Shown piece by piece: positions 1 through 10,660 of a DNA stretch of 64,000 nucleotides. The notes below the pieces were generated by a model. That model did not search any database and was not told where the DNA came from. It worked only from the letters and a program-made list of their open reading frames with translations. This DNA comes from Agreia sp. Leaf210 (GTDB lineage Bacteria; Actinomycetota; Actinomycetes; Actinomycetales; Microbacteriaceae). Both the position numbers and the translations under genes were made by a program. Where the stretch lies: positions 682,001-746,000 of the forward strand of contig NZ_LMKK01000003.1 of NCBI RefSeq assembly GCF_001421485.1, written 5' to 3'. The first letter of the stretch is position 1, and every line of letters starts with the position of its first letter.

Positions 1-1162
1 CATCCGTGCCCACCTGAGCCCCGGCCGCGACCACCACGTTCTTGTCCAGAATAGCCCGCTTGACGATGGCGCCCGGCTCGATGTGCACGCGGTCGAACAG
101 CACCGAATCCTGCACGAGGGCCTCGGACTCGATGGTCGACCACGGGCCCACCACGCTGCCCTCGACCCGAGCACCGGAGATGAGGCAGCCCAGCGACACG
201 AGCGACCCGAGCGTGGTGCCGGTGTTGCCCTTCGCATCCCGCACGAATTTCGCCGGCGGCGAGTTGAGCTGCTGGGTGAAGATCGGCCACTCGCGGTTGT
301 AGAGGTTGAAGATCGGCAGTGCCGAGATCAGATCCTGGTGGGCGTCGTAGAACGAATCGATCGTTCCCACGTCGCGCCAGTAGTAGCGATCGCGGTCTGT
401 CGCTCCCGGCACCTCGTTGCGCTGGAGGTCGTACACGCCGGCCAGTCCGCGCTCGACGAAGTCGGGAATGATGTCGCCACCCATGTCGTGGCTCGAGTCG
501 GGCTTCTCGCCGTCACGGATGACAGCCTCGATGAGCATGTCCGCGTCGAACACGTAGTTGCCCATCGAGGCCAGAACCTCGCCTGGGGAGTCGAGCAGGC
601 CCTTGGCATTCGTGGGCTTCTCGAGGAACTCGGAGATCTTCGTGGGGTCGTCGTCGGATGTCTGGATGACGCCGAACTGGTCGGAGAGTTCGATCGGCTG
701 GCGGATCGCGGCCACGGTCGCACCCAGGCCCGACTTGATGTGCGCGTCGACCATCTGCTCGAAGTCCATGCGGTACACGTGGTCGGCGCCGACGACGACC
801 ACGATGTCGGGTCGCTCGTCGCCGATCAGGTTGAGGCTCTGCAAGATAGCGTCCGCGGAGCCCGCGAACCACCGCTTGCCCAGGCGCTGCTGAGCCGGAA
901 CCGATGCGACATAGGAATCGAGCATCATCGGCAGCCGCCACGTCTGGGAGACGTGCCGGTCGAGGCTGTGCGACTTGTACTGGGTGAGCACCACGATCTG
1001 CCGCAGGCCGGAATTCACCAGGTTCGACAGAGCGAAATCGATGAGCCGATAGCTGCCGCCGAACGGAACGCCGGGCTTTGCCCGGTCTGCGGTGAGCGGC
1101 ATAAGACGCTTACCCTCTCCGCCGGCGAGGACGATGCCAAAAATCTTCTTCGATGCTGCCAT
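1..1162 (-). CDS. glgC: Glucose-1-phosphate adenylyltransferase GlgC (3' end outside window)
   Basis: Makes ADP-glucose from ATP and glucose-1-phosphate, the activated donor for glycogen and maltose-1-phosphate synthesis. The reading frame starts at the ATG at 1162 and is open for 387 codons to the window edge, close to the ~410 residues usual for the family, so only the last residues are missing. The nucleotidyltransferase signature AGGEGKRL lies near residues 13-20, KPGVPFGG near 29-36, and the C-terminal part turns into the left-handed beta-helix (repeated V/I-rich strands such as LVSLGCLI). It is divergent from glgA with only 47 bp between the start codons, the same arrangement as mycobacterial glgC/glgM. 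Confidence 0.95.
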   Translation of the reverse strand, partial: MAASKKIFGIVLAGGEGKRLMPLTADRAKPGVPFGGSYRLIDFALSNLVNSGLRQIVVLTQYKSHSLDRHVSQTWRLPMMLDSYVASVPAQQRLGKRWFAGSADAILQSLNLIGDERPDIVVVVGADHVYRMDFEQMVDAHIKSGLGATVAAIRQPIELSDQFGVIQTSDDDPTKISEFLEKPTNAKGLLDSPGEVLASMGNYVFDADMLIEAVIRDGEKPDSSHDMGGDIIPDFVERGLAGVYDLQRNEVPGATDRDRYYWRDVGTIDSFYDAHQDLISALPIFNLYNREWPIFTQQLNSPPAKFVRDAKGNTGTTLGSLVSLGCLISGARVEGSVVGPWSTIESEALVQDSVLFDRVHIEPGAIVKRAILDKNVVVAAGAQVGTD

Positions 1163-1209
1163 GCACTAACAGTAGAGCCTCGGCGGAGGACTGTACTACG
1201 TTCATAGCT
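1163..1209. promoter_or_regulatory. Divergent glgC/glgA promoter space
   Basis: Only 47 bp separate the ATG of glgC (minus) from the GTG of glgA (plus), so both promoters must overlap each other or the neighbouring coding sequence. No clear Shine-Dalgarno precedes the glgA GTG, which is compatible with a leaderless mRNA. I see no recognisable operator. Confidence 0.4.
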
Positions 1210-2391
1210 GTGCGAGTAGACGTAATATCCCGAGAGTATCCACCCGAGGTCTATGGCGGAGCGGGGGTGCATGTCGCCGAGCTCGTCAAGGCGCTGCGCG
1301 GCAGCATCGACGTCGTCGTGAGGGCTTTCGGAGAGCCGCGTGACGAGCCCGGTGTCTTTTCGTATTCGACTCCGGTCGGGCTCGCCGAGGCGAATCCTGC
1401 GCTCAAGACGCTCGGCACCGACCTCGAGATCGCCAACGACGTCGCGGGGGCCGACGTGGTGCACTCGCACACCTGGTACGCGAATGCGGCCGGCCAGATC
1501 GCGGCGCGGCTGCACGGCATCCCGCACGTGGTCACGGCGCATTCACTCGAGCCACTCAGGCCCTGGAAGGCGGAGCAGCTCGGTGGGGGATACCGGCTCT
1601 CGAGCTGGATCGAGAAGACCTCCTTCGAGAGTGCCGACGCCGTGATTGCCGTCAGCCACGGAATGCGCCGCGACATTCTGCGCAGCTATCCGTCTCTCGA
1701 TCCCGAGCGGGTCAGCGTCGTCTACAACGGCATCGACCTCGACAAGTGGCACCCCGAGAAAGACGACGACGTGCTCGCCGAGTTGGGCATCGACCCCAAC
1801 CGCCCCACGGTCGTGTTCGTCGGACGCATCACGCGCCAGAAGGGGCTGCCGTATCTGCTCCGCGCGATCGAGAAGCTCTCGCCCGAGGTTCAGGTGGTGT
1901 TGTGCGCCGGCGCGCCGGACACTCCCGAAATCCTCGAGGAGGTCGCTGGCGGCGTGCGGGAACTGCAGAAGACCCGATCCGGCATCGTGTGGATCGACAG
2001 GCTCCTCGATACCCGCACCCTGTCTGTCGTGCTGTCGAGCGCAACGGTCTTCGTCTGTCCCTCCGTGTACGAACCCCTGGGCATCGTCAATCTCGAGGCC
2101 ATGGCGTGTGGCCTGCCGGTCGTCGGAACGGCCACGGGAGGAATCCCCGAGGTGGTCGACGACGGCGTCACGGGTCTGCTCGTACCGATCGATCAGGAGC
2201 AGGACGGCACAGGCACACCGACCGACCCTGAGCGGTTCGTCGCCGACCTCGCCGCCGCTCTCACCCGGGTACTCGATGACCCCGAGTGGGCACGGTCGAT
2301 GGGTCGTGCGGGCCGGCTACGGGCGGAGAGCACATTCAGTTGGGCTCAAATCGCGGTCGAGACGGAGCGGATCTACCGCTCGCTCCTCTGA
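1210..2391 (+). CDS. glgA: Glycogen synthase / alpha-maltose-1-phosphate synthase (GT4 family)
   Basis: A GT4 retaining glycosyltransferase that uses ADP-glucose from GlgC. Actinobacterial GT4 members of this type (GlgM/GlgA) make alpha-maltose-1-phosphate or extend alpha-1,4-glucan; the sequence alone does not separate the two roles. The N-terminus carries SREYPPEVYGGAGVHV, the donor-binding loop, and the C-terminal half has the GT4 segment EPLGIVNLEAMACGLPVV with the E-x7-E pair. The start is set at GTG 1210, giving 393 residues that begin directly at the conserved VRVDVISREYPP stretch. The longer in-frame ATG at 1153 would add non-conserved residues and overlap glgC. Confidence 0.93.
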   Translation: MRVDVISREYPPEVYGGAGVHVAELVKALRGSIDVVVRAFGEPRDEPGVFSYSTPVGLAEANPALKTLGTDLEIANDVAGADVVHSHTWYANAAGQIAARLHGIPHVVTAHSLEPLRPWKAEQLGGGYRLSSWIEKTSFESADAVIAVSHGMRRDILRSYPSLDPERVSVVYNGIDLDKWHPEKDDDVLAELGIDPNRPTVVFVGRITRQKGLPYLLRAIEKLSPEVQVVLCAGAPDTPEILEEVAGGVRELQKTRSGIVWIDRLLDTRTLSVVLSSATVFVCPSVYEPLGIVNLEAMACGLPVVGTATGGIPEVVDDGVTGLLVPIDQEQDGTGTPTDPERFVADLAAALTRVLDDPEWARSMGRAGRLRAESTFSWAQIAVETERIYRSLL

Positions 2392-2411
2392 TCACCGGTT
2401 AAGCTAGATCC

Positions 2412-3194
2412 ATGCCCGTGGTACTCCAGCTGTCCGACGTGTCCGTAGTGCGAGACGCGAATCCGATTCTCTCGAACCTGGACTGGACGGTGGAGGGCGA
2501 CGAACGCTGGGTCATCCTCGGACCGAACGGCGCGGGCAAGACGACACTCCTGCAGATCGCAGCCGCTATGAGCCACCCCTCGAGCGGTGTCGCCACCGTT
2601 CTCGACGGAAAACTCGGCCAGGTCGACGTGTTCGAGCTGCGCCCCCGGGTCGGCTTCGCATCCAGCGCCATGGCCCGACGTTTCCCCGCCGACGAGACCG
2701 TGCTCAACGTCGTTCTGACGGCGGCCTACTCGGTGACGGGCCGGTGGAACGAAGACTACGAAGACGTCGACCTCCGACGCGCGCATCGCGTTCTCGCGGA
2801 GTGGAAACTGGATCACCTCGAGAACCGACTGTTCGGTTCGCTGAGCGATGGCGAGCAGAAGCGCGTGCAGATCGCGCGATCGGTCATGACCGATCCAGAA
2901 CTCCTCTTGCTCGATGAGCCTGCCGCGAGTCTCGACCTCGGAGCGCGTGAAGAACTCCTGCAGCTGCTCGGCGGATACGCCAGTTCCTCCGATTCGCCCG
3001 CCATCGTGATGGTCACCCACCACGTCGAGGAGATTCCGCGCGGCTTCACCAGTGCGCTGCTCGTCTCGGGTGGACGTATCGTCGCGGCCGGACCGCTGAC
3101 GGAGGTGCTGACAGAAGACAATCTGGAGGCCACTTTCGGACTGCCGATCACCCTCACAGAGGTCGACGGCCGTTACTCAGCGCGGGCCGCCTGA
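2412..3194 (+). CDS. ABC transporter ATP-binding protein
   Basis: A 260-residue nucleotide-binding subunit. Walker A GPNGAGKTT is at about residues 37-45, the signature is LSDGEQKRV (Asp where Gly is usual), and Walker B is LLLLDEP followed by the switch His in VTHHVEE. It resembles the soluble ATPase family seen next to RNA-modification or housekeeping genes in Actinobacteria, and no permease gene lies nearby, so its partner and substrate are unknown. It starts 20 bp after glgA and could be cotranscribed with it. Confidence 0.85.
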   Translation: MPVVLQLSDVSVVRDANPILSNLDWTVEGDERWVILGPNGAGKTTLLQIAAAMSHPSSGVATVLDGKLGQVDVFELRPRVGFASSAMARRFPADETVLNVVLTAAYSVTGRWNEDYEDVDLRRAHRVLAEWKLDHLENRLFGSLSDGEQKRVQIARSVMTDPELLLLDEPAASLDLGAREELLQLLGGYASSSDSPAIVMVTHHVEEIPRGFTSALLVSGGRIVAAGPLTEVLTEDNLEATFGLPITLTEVDGRYSARAA

Positions 3195-3307
3195 CCCCGC
3201 ACTTTTCTGATAGAGTTGGCCGCTGGCCCGGTCGCCGCTGCATCGCTCCGCGCGCGTGCCAGGTCAAAAAGACTTTTTCGCATCACTCGTACCCATAAGG
3301 ACACCCC

Positions 3308-3559
3308 ATGAAGACAGACATCCACCCGAACTACGCTCCGGTTGTCTTCCGCGATCTCGCCTCCGGCGCGACCTTCCTGACCCGCTCTACGGTCGGCAGC
3401 TCGAAGACCATCGAGTGGGAAGACGGAAACACCTACCCGGTCATCGACGTCGAGATCTCGTCCGAGTCGCACCCGTTCTACACGGGCAAGCAGCGAATCA
3501 TGGACTCGGCCGGGCGCGTCGAGAAGTTCAACAGCCGTTACAAGGGCTTCGGCGCGTAA
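3308..3559 (+). CDS. rpmE2: 50S ribosomal protein L31 type B
   Basis: An 83-residue L31 of the long, zinc-free type: it begins [16 protein letters not shown], contains the conserved [12 protein letters not shown] segment, and lacks the CxxC cysteines of RpmE type A. A good ribosome-binding site (AAGGA, 3297-3301) precedes the ATG. A -10-like TAGAGT lies in the 113-bp upstream gap, but I see no palindromic Zur box there. A strong hairpin follows the stop. Confidence 0.96.
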   Translation: MKTDIHPNYAPVVFRDLASGATFLTRSTVGSSKTIEWEDGNTYPVIDVEISSESHPFYTGKQRIMDSAGRVEKFNSRYKGFGA

Positions 3560-3575
3560 CACGCCACTCAGCATC

Positions 3576-3613
3576 GAAGAAGGGCCGGAAGCGATTCGCT
3601 TCCGGCCCTTCTT
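3576..3613. terminator. Bidirectional terminator between rpmE2 and the exonuclease gene
   Basis: Perfect 19-bp inverted repeat: the left arm begins GAAGAAGGGCCGG (3576-3594) and the right arm is its exact complement (3595-3613). It lies between convergent genes and ends in pyrimidine-rich sequence on both sides. Confidence 0.85.
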
Positions 3614-3620
3614 CTGTTCC

Positions 3621-3677
3621 CAGCCGAACGGCCACGCCGTTCTGTTCCGTTCTCAGCCGACCGGCCACGCCGTTCTG
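3621..3677. repeat. Short tandem direct repeat, 24 bp x 2
   Basis: Units at 3621-3644 and 3654-3677 match at 23 of 24 positions (both begin CAGCCGA and end CGCCGTTCTG) and are separated by 9 bp. The second unit forms the last codons of the downstream minus-strand exonuclease gene, so the first looks like a duplicated gene end just past its stop. Confidence 0.7.
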
Positions 3678-4426
3678 GCGGTGAATTCGGGATTGTGGGT
3701 GCGACGCATGTACTCCTGAAAACTCTCGGCCTGCTCTCGAAACCAGTCGACCTGACGGTCGTGCAGCTCGTGCACGGCAAGAGCCGAGACGGCGTCGTGC
3801 TTCTGCGCCAGAGCCTGCGCAACCCGACCCGCGGCAATGGCATCGGCGCCGGCGTCATGAGCGTCGAGCAGCTCGACTCCGTAGACCACGGCCGCTGCCT
3901 CGAGGGTTCGCTTGCCCTTGCGGTAGCGATCGACCGCCTTGTCGATGACCAGAGGATCGACGATGGGGCCGGGCAGCTCGAGCGGGTCGATGCCGTAGCG
4001 CACGGCCTCGTGGTGCAGCAGGGTGAGGTCGTAGGGCGCGTTGTAGATCACCAGGGGCACGCCGTCTGCGAGGAGAGCACGGAGCGCCTCGATGATCTCG
4101 TAGACCACGATTGCGGCGGGACGTCCGTCGGCGACGGCCGTCTGCGTGGTGATGCCGTGCACTGCTGTCGCCTGCTCGGGGATGTCGACTCCGGGATTCG
4201 CCAGCCAGTCGAGTCGCGAGACCGGATGCCCGTCGACCCCGATCACGCTCACGTTCCCCGTGACGATGCGACTCGTCTGCACGTCGATGCCAGTGGTCTC
4301 GAGATCGAAGACGGCGAGGCGGTGCCACCATGGCGCCGCCTCGGCCGCCTCGATCTCGGTCGGATCTGCGATGAGAACCGCCTCGTCGGAGAGGCTGAAC
4401 AATTCGGGCTGCGCTGAATCTGTCAC
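3653..4426 (-). CDS. DnaQ-like 3'-5' exonuclease (DEDDh)
   Basis: An exonuclease of the DnaQ/RNase T superfamily. Motif I is FDLETTG, motif II lies around VIYNAPYDLTLL, and motif III is the HDAGADAIA segment, giving a complete DEDDh metal-binding set. It is a stand-alone ~257-residue protein, shorter than PolC and unlike DinG, and probably acts in repair or RNA/DNA trimming. GTG 4426 (VTDSAQPEL) is preferred; an in-frame ATG at 4447 would add seven residues (MAGRVRV). It lies just downstream of treS on the same strand. Confidence 0.8.
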   Translation of the reverse strand: MTDSAQPELFSLSDEAVLIADPTEIEAAEAAPWWHRLAVFDLETTGIDVQTSRIVTGNVSVIGVDGHPVSRLDWLANPGVDIPEQATAVHGITTQTAVADGRPAAIVVYEIIEALRALLADGVPLVIYNAPYDLTLLHHEAVRYGIDPLELPGPIVDPLVIDKAVDRYRKGKRTLEAAAVVYGVELLDAHDAGADAIAAGRVAQALAQKHDAVSALAVHELHDRQVDWFREQAESFQEYMRRTHNPEFTARTAWPVG

Positions 4427-4477
4427 AACTCGAACTCTACCGGCCACCTCGGACGCTACCCTTGCGCCACCTGGGGA

Positions 4478-6196
<1,719 letters not shown>

Positions 6197-6280
6197 GTAC
6201 TAGTCCTTCCGAGGGCGCGTATCGGGCGTATCGACGCGCTGCATCAGCCCAGTCTAGGCGTGCACCTACACTGGATCACG

Positions 6281-7180
6281 ATGATTGTTCCCTCTCCTTA
6301 TGCAGCCCGACTCGACGCCATCCCTCTCGAGCGACGCACCGAAGAACTCGCCGGCAGCACGACGGAACTCTGGGTCTACGGCCCCCACGACGCCGACACG
6401 ACGATCGTGCTGGTCCACGGCTTCCGCGGCGACCACCACGGCCTCGAGCCCGTCGTCGCCCATCTGCCGCAGTACCGCACCGTTGTCGCCGATCTTCCGG
6501 GCTTCGGCGTGTCGACGCCCCTCGACGCCGGCCATGACATCGAGGGGTATGCGGCATGGCTCCTCGAGCTCGTCGACCGCGTGCGCGGGCCCGGACGCAC
6601 GGTGGTCCTGGGTCACTCCTTCGGCTCGATCATCGTGTCCGCCGCGCTGGCGCGGGGACTCCGCGTCGATGACATCGTCCTTGTCAATCCCATCGCAGCG
6701 CCCGCGTTGTCCGGACCTCGAGGCATCCTCACCCGCCTGGCGGTCTTCTACTACTGGGCCCCCGCCAAGCTGCCCGAGCGCCTCGGATTCGCCGTGCTCC
6801 AGGCGCCGATCGTGACGCGCATCATGAGCGTCACCATGGCGAAGACCCGGTCGCGCTCTCTGCGCCGGTGGATCCACAATCAGCACGACCTCTACTTCGG
6901 TGCCTTCTCGAACCGGCAGGTCGTTCTCGACGCTTTCAAGGCCTCGATCTCGCACGATGTCTCCGAGTACGCGTCCGAGAACAGGACGCGCACGCTGCTG
7001 ATCGCCGCCGATCGCGACGACATCACGCCGGTCGAGGCCCAGCATCGCCTCACCGAGAAGATCGCCGACTCGCGACTGGTGATCCTGACCGGCGTCGGAC
7101 ACCTCGTGCACTACGAGAGGCCCGAGCAGGCGGCAGACGCGATCGCTGCGTTCCTGCGCGACGAAACGGGTGGCCGATGA
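6281..7180 (+). CDS. Alpha/beta hydrolase
   Basis: A 299-residue alpha/beta-fold hydrolase. The oxyanion-hole motif VLVHGFRGDHHG, nucleophile elbow GHSFGS, late acid in AADRDDITP and catalytic His in GVGHLVHYE are all in order. The substrate cannot be told. The start is ATG 6281; an open frame continues far upstream antisense to treS but is only a high-GC shadow. No Shine-Dalgarno is visible, and a -10-like TACACT ends 8 nt before the ATG, so a leaderless mRNA is plausible. It overlaps the next gene by ATGA and probably forms an operon with it. Confidence 0.82.
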   Translation: MIVPSPYAARLDAIPLERRTEELAGSTTELWVYGPHDADTTIVLVHGFRGDHHGLEPVVAHLPQYRTVVADLPGFGVSTPLDAGHDIEGYAAWLLELVDRVRGPGRTVVLGHSFGSIIVSAALARGLRVDDIVLVNPIAAPALSGPRGILTRLAVFYYWAPAKLPERLGFAVLQAPIVTRIMSVTMAKTRSRSLRRWIHNQHDLYFGAFSNRQVVLDAFKASISHDVSEYASENRTRTLLIAADRDDITPVEAQHRLTEKIADSRLVILTGVGHLVHYERPEQAADAIAAFLRDETGGR

Positions 7181-8253
7181 GGGTCGTCGTCGACTGCCGG
7201 TACACGCGCATCGGCAGGCACGACGGAATCAGCCGCTACACGGCCGGACTCGTCAGCGCGCTCGCCGACGAGCATGACCTCGTGATGCTGATCAGCGACA
7301 TCCGCCAGCTCGAGATGCTCCCCGATCTGCCGTGGCACCTCGCGAGCTCGCCCACCAGCGTTCGCGAGCCCCTCGTGGCGCTGCAGGTCAACGCCCTGAA
7401 GCCCGATGTCGTCTTCTCTCCCATGCAGACGATGGGATCGTTCGGTCGCCGCTACGCGCTCGCCCTCACGGTGCACGACCTCATCTACTACTCGAATCCG
7501 ACTCCACCTCGCGATCTCGCCTGGCCCATCCGCCTGCTCTGGCGCGCGTATCACCTGTCGTGGTGGCCCCAGCGCTACCTGCTGTCGCGGGCGGATGCCG
7601 TGGTCACCGTGTCGCGCACGACACGCGACCTCATCGCCCGCAACAGGCTGACCCGCAGGCCGGTCACCGTCGTCAGAAATGCTGCGGACGGCGCGGTGTC
7701 GTCGCCCGAGCCCGCCGAGACGCGCCACCGTCACCTCGTCTATATGGGCTCGTTCATGCCGTACAAGAACGTCGAGACCCTCGTCGCGGCGGCAGGCCTG
7801 CTCGACGACTACGAGCTGCACCTCATGAGCCGGGTGTCGGATGCCGACAGACGGCGACTCCAGGCCATCGCGCCGAACGCGCGGCTGGTGTTCCACAACG
7901 GGGCGAGCGACGAGGAGTACACCTCCACCCTGCGCAACGCGACGGCGCTCGTCACGGCCTCTCTCGAGGAGGGTTTCGGTATTCCGCTCGTCGAATCCAT
8001 GGCCCAGGGAACCCCCATCGTCGTCAGCGATATCCCCGTGTTCCAAGAGATCGGCGGTGATGCCGGCCTCTACTTCGACGCCCGCGATCCCGCCGATCTG
8101 GCCGCGCGGGTGCGCACGCTCGAGGACCTGTCCGAATTCACCCGACGGTCCGAGGCAGGCATCACTCAGGCGGCGGAGTTTAGCTGGACGTCGTCAGCGA
8201 AGACACTATGGGCGCTTCTCGCCGAACTGGCGGATCGACCGCGACGCCGTTGA
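7177..8253 (+). CDS. Glycosyltransferase family 4 protein
   Basis: A 358-residue GT-B enzyme. The N-terminal half begins MRVVVDCRYTRIGRHDGISR, close to mannosyl/glucosyl transferases of cell-envelope pathways. The C-terminal half has LVYMGSFMPYKN and the donor-binding segment SLEEGFGIPLVESMAQG. The acceptor is unknown. It is translationally coupled to the hydrolase (ATGA at 7177-7180), and its last 74 bp overlap the convergent phosphatase gene. Confidence 0.83.
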   Translation: MRVVVDCRYTRIGRHDGISRYTAGLVSALADEHDLVMLISDIRQLEMLPDLPWHLASSPTSVREPLVALQVNALKPDVVFSPMQTMGSFGRRYALALTVHDLIYYSNPTPPRDLAWPIRLLWRAYHLSWWPQRYLLSRADAVVTVSRTTRDLIARNRLTRRPVTVVRNAADGAVSSPEPAETRHRHLVYMGSFMPYKNVETLVAAAGLLDDYELHLMSRVSDADRRRLQAIAPNARLVFHNGASDEEYTSTLRNATALVTASLEEGFGIPLVESMAQGTPIVVSDIPVFQEIGGDAGLYFDARDPADLAARVRTLEDLSEFTRRSEAGITQAAEFSWTSSAKTLWALLAELADRPRRR

Positions 8254-8803
8254 ACGTATCCAGAACCAGCGTTCCCTCCACGTAGCGGAAGCGGTGATCG
8301 GATCCGTTCGGAATGCGCACCTCGGCGGGCGGAAGCGCCTTCTCGGTCACGTAGCGTACAAGCGACCCGATGACGCCACCGTGGGTCACGATGAGGATCC
8401 GCTGCCCCGGACGCTGAAGGGCGATGCTCTCGATCGCGGGAAGAACTCGCCGCGTGACGTCGCTGCGCCGCTCGATGCCCCGAACGCCTGCCATGCCGGG
8501 AAACCGGCTCGCGAGCGTTGCGGCATCCAGCCCCTCGGCCTCGCCGTAGGCGCGCTCGACGAGTCGATCGTCGACCTCCGGCTCACCGAGGCCGAGCCGC
8601 TCCGCGATGATGCTCGCCGTCTCGAAGGCGCGTCCGAGCGGACTCGTCACGATCGCGTGCCACTGTTCGTCGGCCAGCCTCTCGGCAGCGGCCGCCGCCT
8701 GCGCGCGACCCGTGTCGTTCATCGGGATGTCCGTCCGGCCCTGGATTCGACGTGCAAGATTCCACTCCGTCTCACCGTGACGCACGAGAACGAGCTCGGT
8801 CAT
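8180..8803 (-). CDS. Histidine phosphatase family protein
   Basis: A 207-residue phosphoglycerate-mutase-like phosphatase. The catalytic His sits in LVRHGETEWN near residue 8 and the second conserved His in VTHGGVIGS. The partner acid segment ERAYGEAEG is present. The start ATG 8803 overlaps the sirtuin stop by 4 bp, so the pair is one operon. The short form and its context do not reveal the substrate. Confidence 0.85.
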   Translation of the reverse strand: MTELVLVRHGETEWNLARRIQGRTDIPMNDTGRAQAAAAAERLADEQWHAIVTSPLGRAFETASIIAERLGLGEPEVDDRLVERAYGEAEGLDAATLASRFPGMAGVRGIERRSDVTRRVLPAIESIALQRPGQRILIVTHGGVIGSLVRYVTEKALPPAEVRIPNGSDHRFRYVEGTLVLDTFNGVAVDPPVRREAPIVSSLTTSS

Positions 8804-9672
8804 CGTGTGCCCTTCGCCGAAAGCAGATGGCGACTCAGCTCGGTGAGTGTCTCGGTCGCCCCAGCATCCAGTTTGACCGTCGCCCGGGAGTCGCCCTTCG
8901 TCGCGCCCCGGTTGACGATGACGATGGGCAGGCGCCGACGTCGCGCCTGCTCGAGCAGCCTGATGCCCGAGTTCACGACGAGCGACGATCCGGCGATCAG
9001 TATCGCCTCGGCACCGGCGACGAGCGCAGAAGCCTCCTGGAATCGCTCGGTGGGGATGAACTCGCCGAAGAAGACCACATCGGGCTTCAGCATGCCCTGG
9101 CAGACGGAGCACGCCGGCACGACGAACGACGAGTAGTCGGTGACGTCGGCGTCGCCGTCGGGTGCCATCGTGATCGCGTCGGGTTCGTCAACCCACGGGT
9201 TGTCCGCGGAGATCCGCTCCGCGATGCTGGCCCGGGCGAACGCCTGGCCGCAATTGAGGCAGAGCACGCGATCCATCGACCCGTGCAGATCGACGAGGTG
9301 GGTGGATCCGGCCCTCGCGTGCAGGCCGTCGACGTTCTGGGTGATCACCCCGGACACCACGCCCGCATCTTCGAGCGCGGCCAGAACACGATGGCCGGCG
9401 TTCGGGCGCGCAGCATGGAACATCTTCCAGCCGAGGTGGCTTCCCGCCCAGTATCGGCGGCGGTAGTCATGACTCTCGCGAAATTGATCGAACGTCATCG
9501 GATTGCGTTTCGGCGCACCCTCGCCGCGATAGTCCGGGATACCGGAGTCGGTACTCATGCCCGCGCCGGTCAGAACGACGATGCGCCGCCCCGCGAGGGC
9601 AGCCACAGCCTCATCGATCTCTACCGGTGAGTCTGCTCTCGGGGTCGATTCGACCAGCGGGATCACCTGCAC
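8800..9672 (-). CDS. Sir2-type NAD-dependent protein deacylase
   Basis: A sirtuin of 290 residues. The NAD-binding motif GAGMSTDSGIPDYRG (about 36-50), TQNVDGLH, the catalytic His in LVDLHGSMDR, two zinc CxxC pairs (CLNC and CSVC) and the GSSL motif are all present. It is likely to remove acetyl or acyl groups from lysines. It lies upstream of, and overlaps, the histidine phosphatase gene. Confidence 0.9.
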   Translation of the reverse strand: MQVIPLVESTPRADSPVEIDEAVAALAGRRIVVLTGAGMSTDSGIPDYRGEGAPKRNPMTFDQFRESHDYRRRYWAGSHLGWKMFHAARPNAGHRVLAALEDAGVVSGVITQNVDGLHARAGSTHLVDLHGSMDRVLCLNCGQAFARASIAERISADNPWVDEPDAITMAPDGDADVTDYSSFVVPACSVCQGMLKPDVVFFGEFIPTERFQEASALVAGAEAILIAGSSLVVNSGIRLLEQARRRRLPIVIVNRGATKGDSRATVKLDAGATETLTELSRHLLSAKGTR

Positions 9673-9812
9673 CTCCTGCCGCCCGTGTCTGTGGACTCGG
9701 ACGCTTCGCGTTACTCTTCGAAGTCTAAACAGTCCCGAGTGCGGTTTTGTTTCCGATACGACTTTCTCGATCGCGACAACGCGGCACGCGGAAGAACGAG
9801 GAGTGCCCGAGC

Positions 9813-10613
9813 GTGAAGACAGTGCGGATCGACAGCCTCGACCTCCCCGGACTCGACGACTATGCGCGGCTGACCGATGTGGTTCTGCGACGTCTCAGCG
9901 AGCCCGCCGGGGGCCTGTACATCGCCGAGTCGTCGAAGGTCATCGCTCGGGCCCTCGCGGCAGGCCATCGGCCTCGCTCCGTACTCCTGCAGGAGCAGTG
10001 GCTCGACGACATCGAGCCCCTGCTCGCGGACTGGGATGACGTCACGGTCTTCGTCGGCGACGCGGCGACGCTCGAATCCCTCACGGGATACAACCTCCAT
10101 AGAGGCGCACTCGCGGCGATGCATCGGCCCGAGCTGCGACCGGTCGCCGAGGTCATCGAGGGTGCCCGACGGATCGTCGTGCTCGAGGACATCACCGACC
10201 ACACGAATGTGGGCGCGATCTTCCGAGCCGTCGCCGGAATCGGTGCCGACGCCGTGCTGATCTCACCGCGCTGCGCCGATCCGCTGTACCGGCGCAGCGT
10301 CAGAGTCAGCATGGGCACGGTGCTCCAGGTTCCGTGGACCCGCCTCCCGGAGTGGTCCGAGACGACGCCCCTGCTGCACGACGCCGGCTTCCACATCGCG
10401 GCCCTGGCCCTGTCCGATGACGCGGTCACGCTCGACGACTTCGCCGCGACGGTGCCGCAGAAACTCGCTCTGGTGCTCGGCTCCGAAGGAGACGGACTGT
10501 CGAGGCAGGCGCTGGGCGCGGCCGACACGGTGGTGACGATTCCGATGAGTCATGGCGTCGACTCCCTCAACGTGGCGGCAGCGAGCGCCGTGGCGCTCTA
10601 CACGCTCCGGTGA
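9813..10613 (+). CDS. TrmH/SpoU family RNA 2'-O-methyltransferase
   Basis: A SPOUT-class RNA methylase. The C-terminal knot has motif 2 VLGSEGDGLS and motif 3 IPMSHGVDSLNVAAA; motif 1 is DHTNVGAIFRAV. The N-terminal ~110 residues form the substrate-binding domain. The start is GTG 9813, preceded by GAGGAG; 266 residues. The target RNA is not identifiable from sequence. Confidence 0.87.
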   Translation: MKTVRIDSLDLPGLDDYARLTDVVLRRLSEPAGGLYIAESSKVIARALAAGHRPRSVLLQEQWLDDIEPLLADWDDVTVFVGDAATLESLTGYNLHRGALAAMHRPELRPVAEVIEGARRIVVLEDITDHTNVGAIFRAVAGIGADAVLISPRCADPLYRRSVRVSMGTVLQVPWTRLPEWSETTPLLHDAGFHIAALALSDDAVTLDDFAATVPQKLALVLGSEGDGLSRQALGAADTVVTIPMSHGVDSLNVAAASAVALYTLR

Positions 10614-10660
10614 GCACAGCCCGCACGGCCTTCCTCCTGCGCATCTCCTAGGATTGGCGG

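Noticed and set aside
3195-3307. Zur-regulated promoter for zinc-free L31 (rpmE2)
   Set aside because: No AT-rich palindrome resembling a Zur box is visible upstream.
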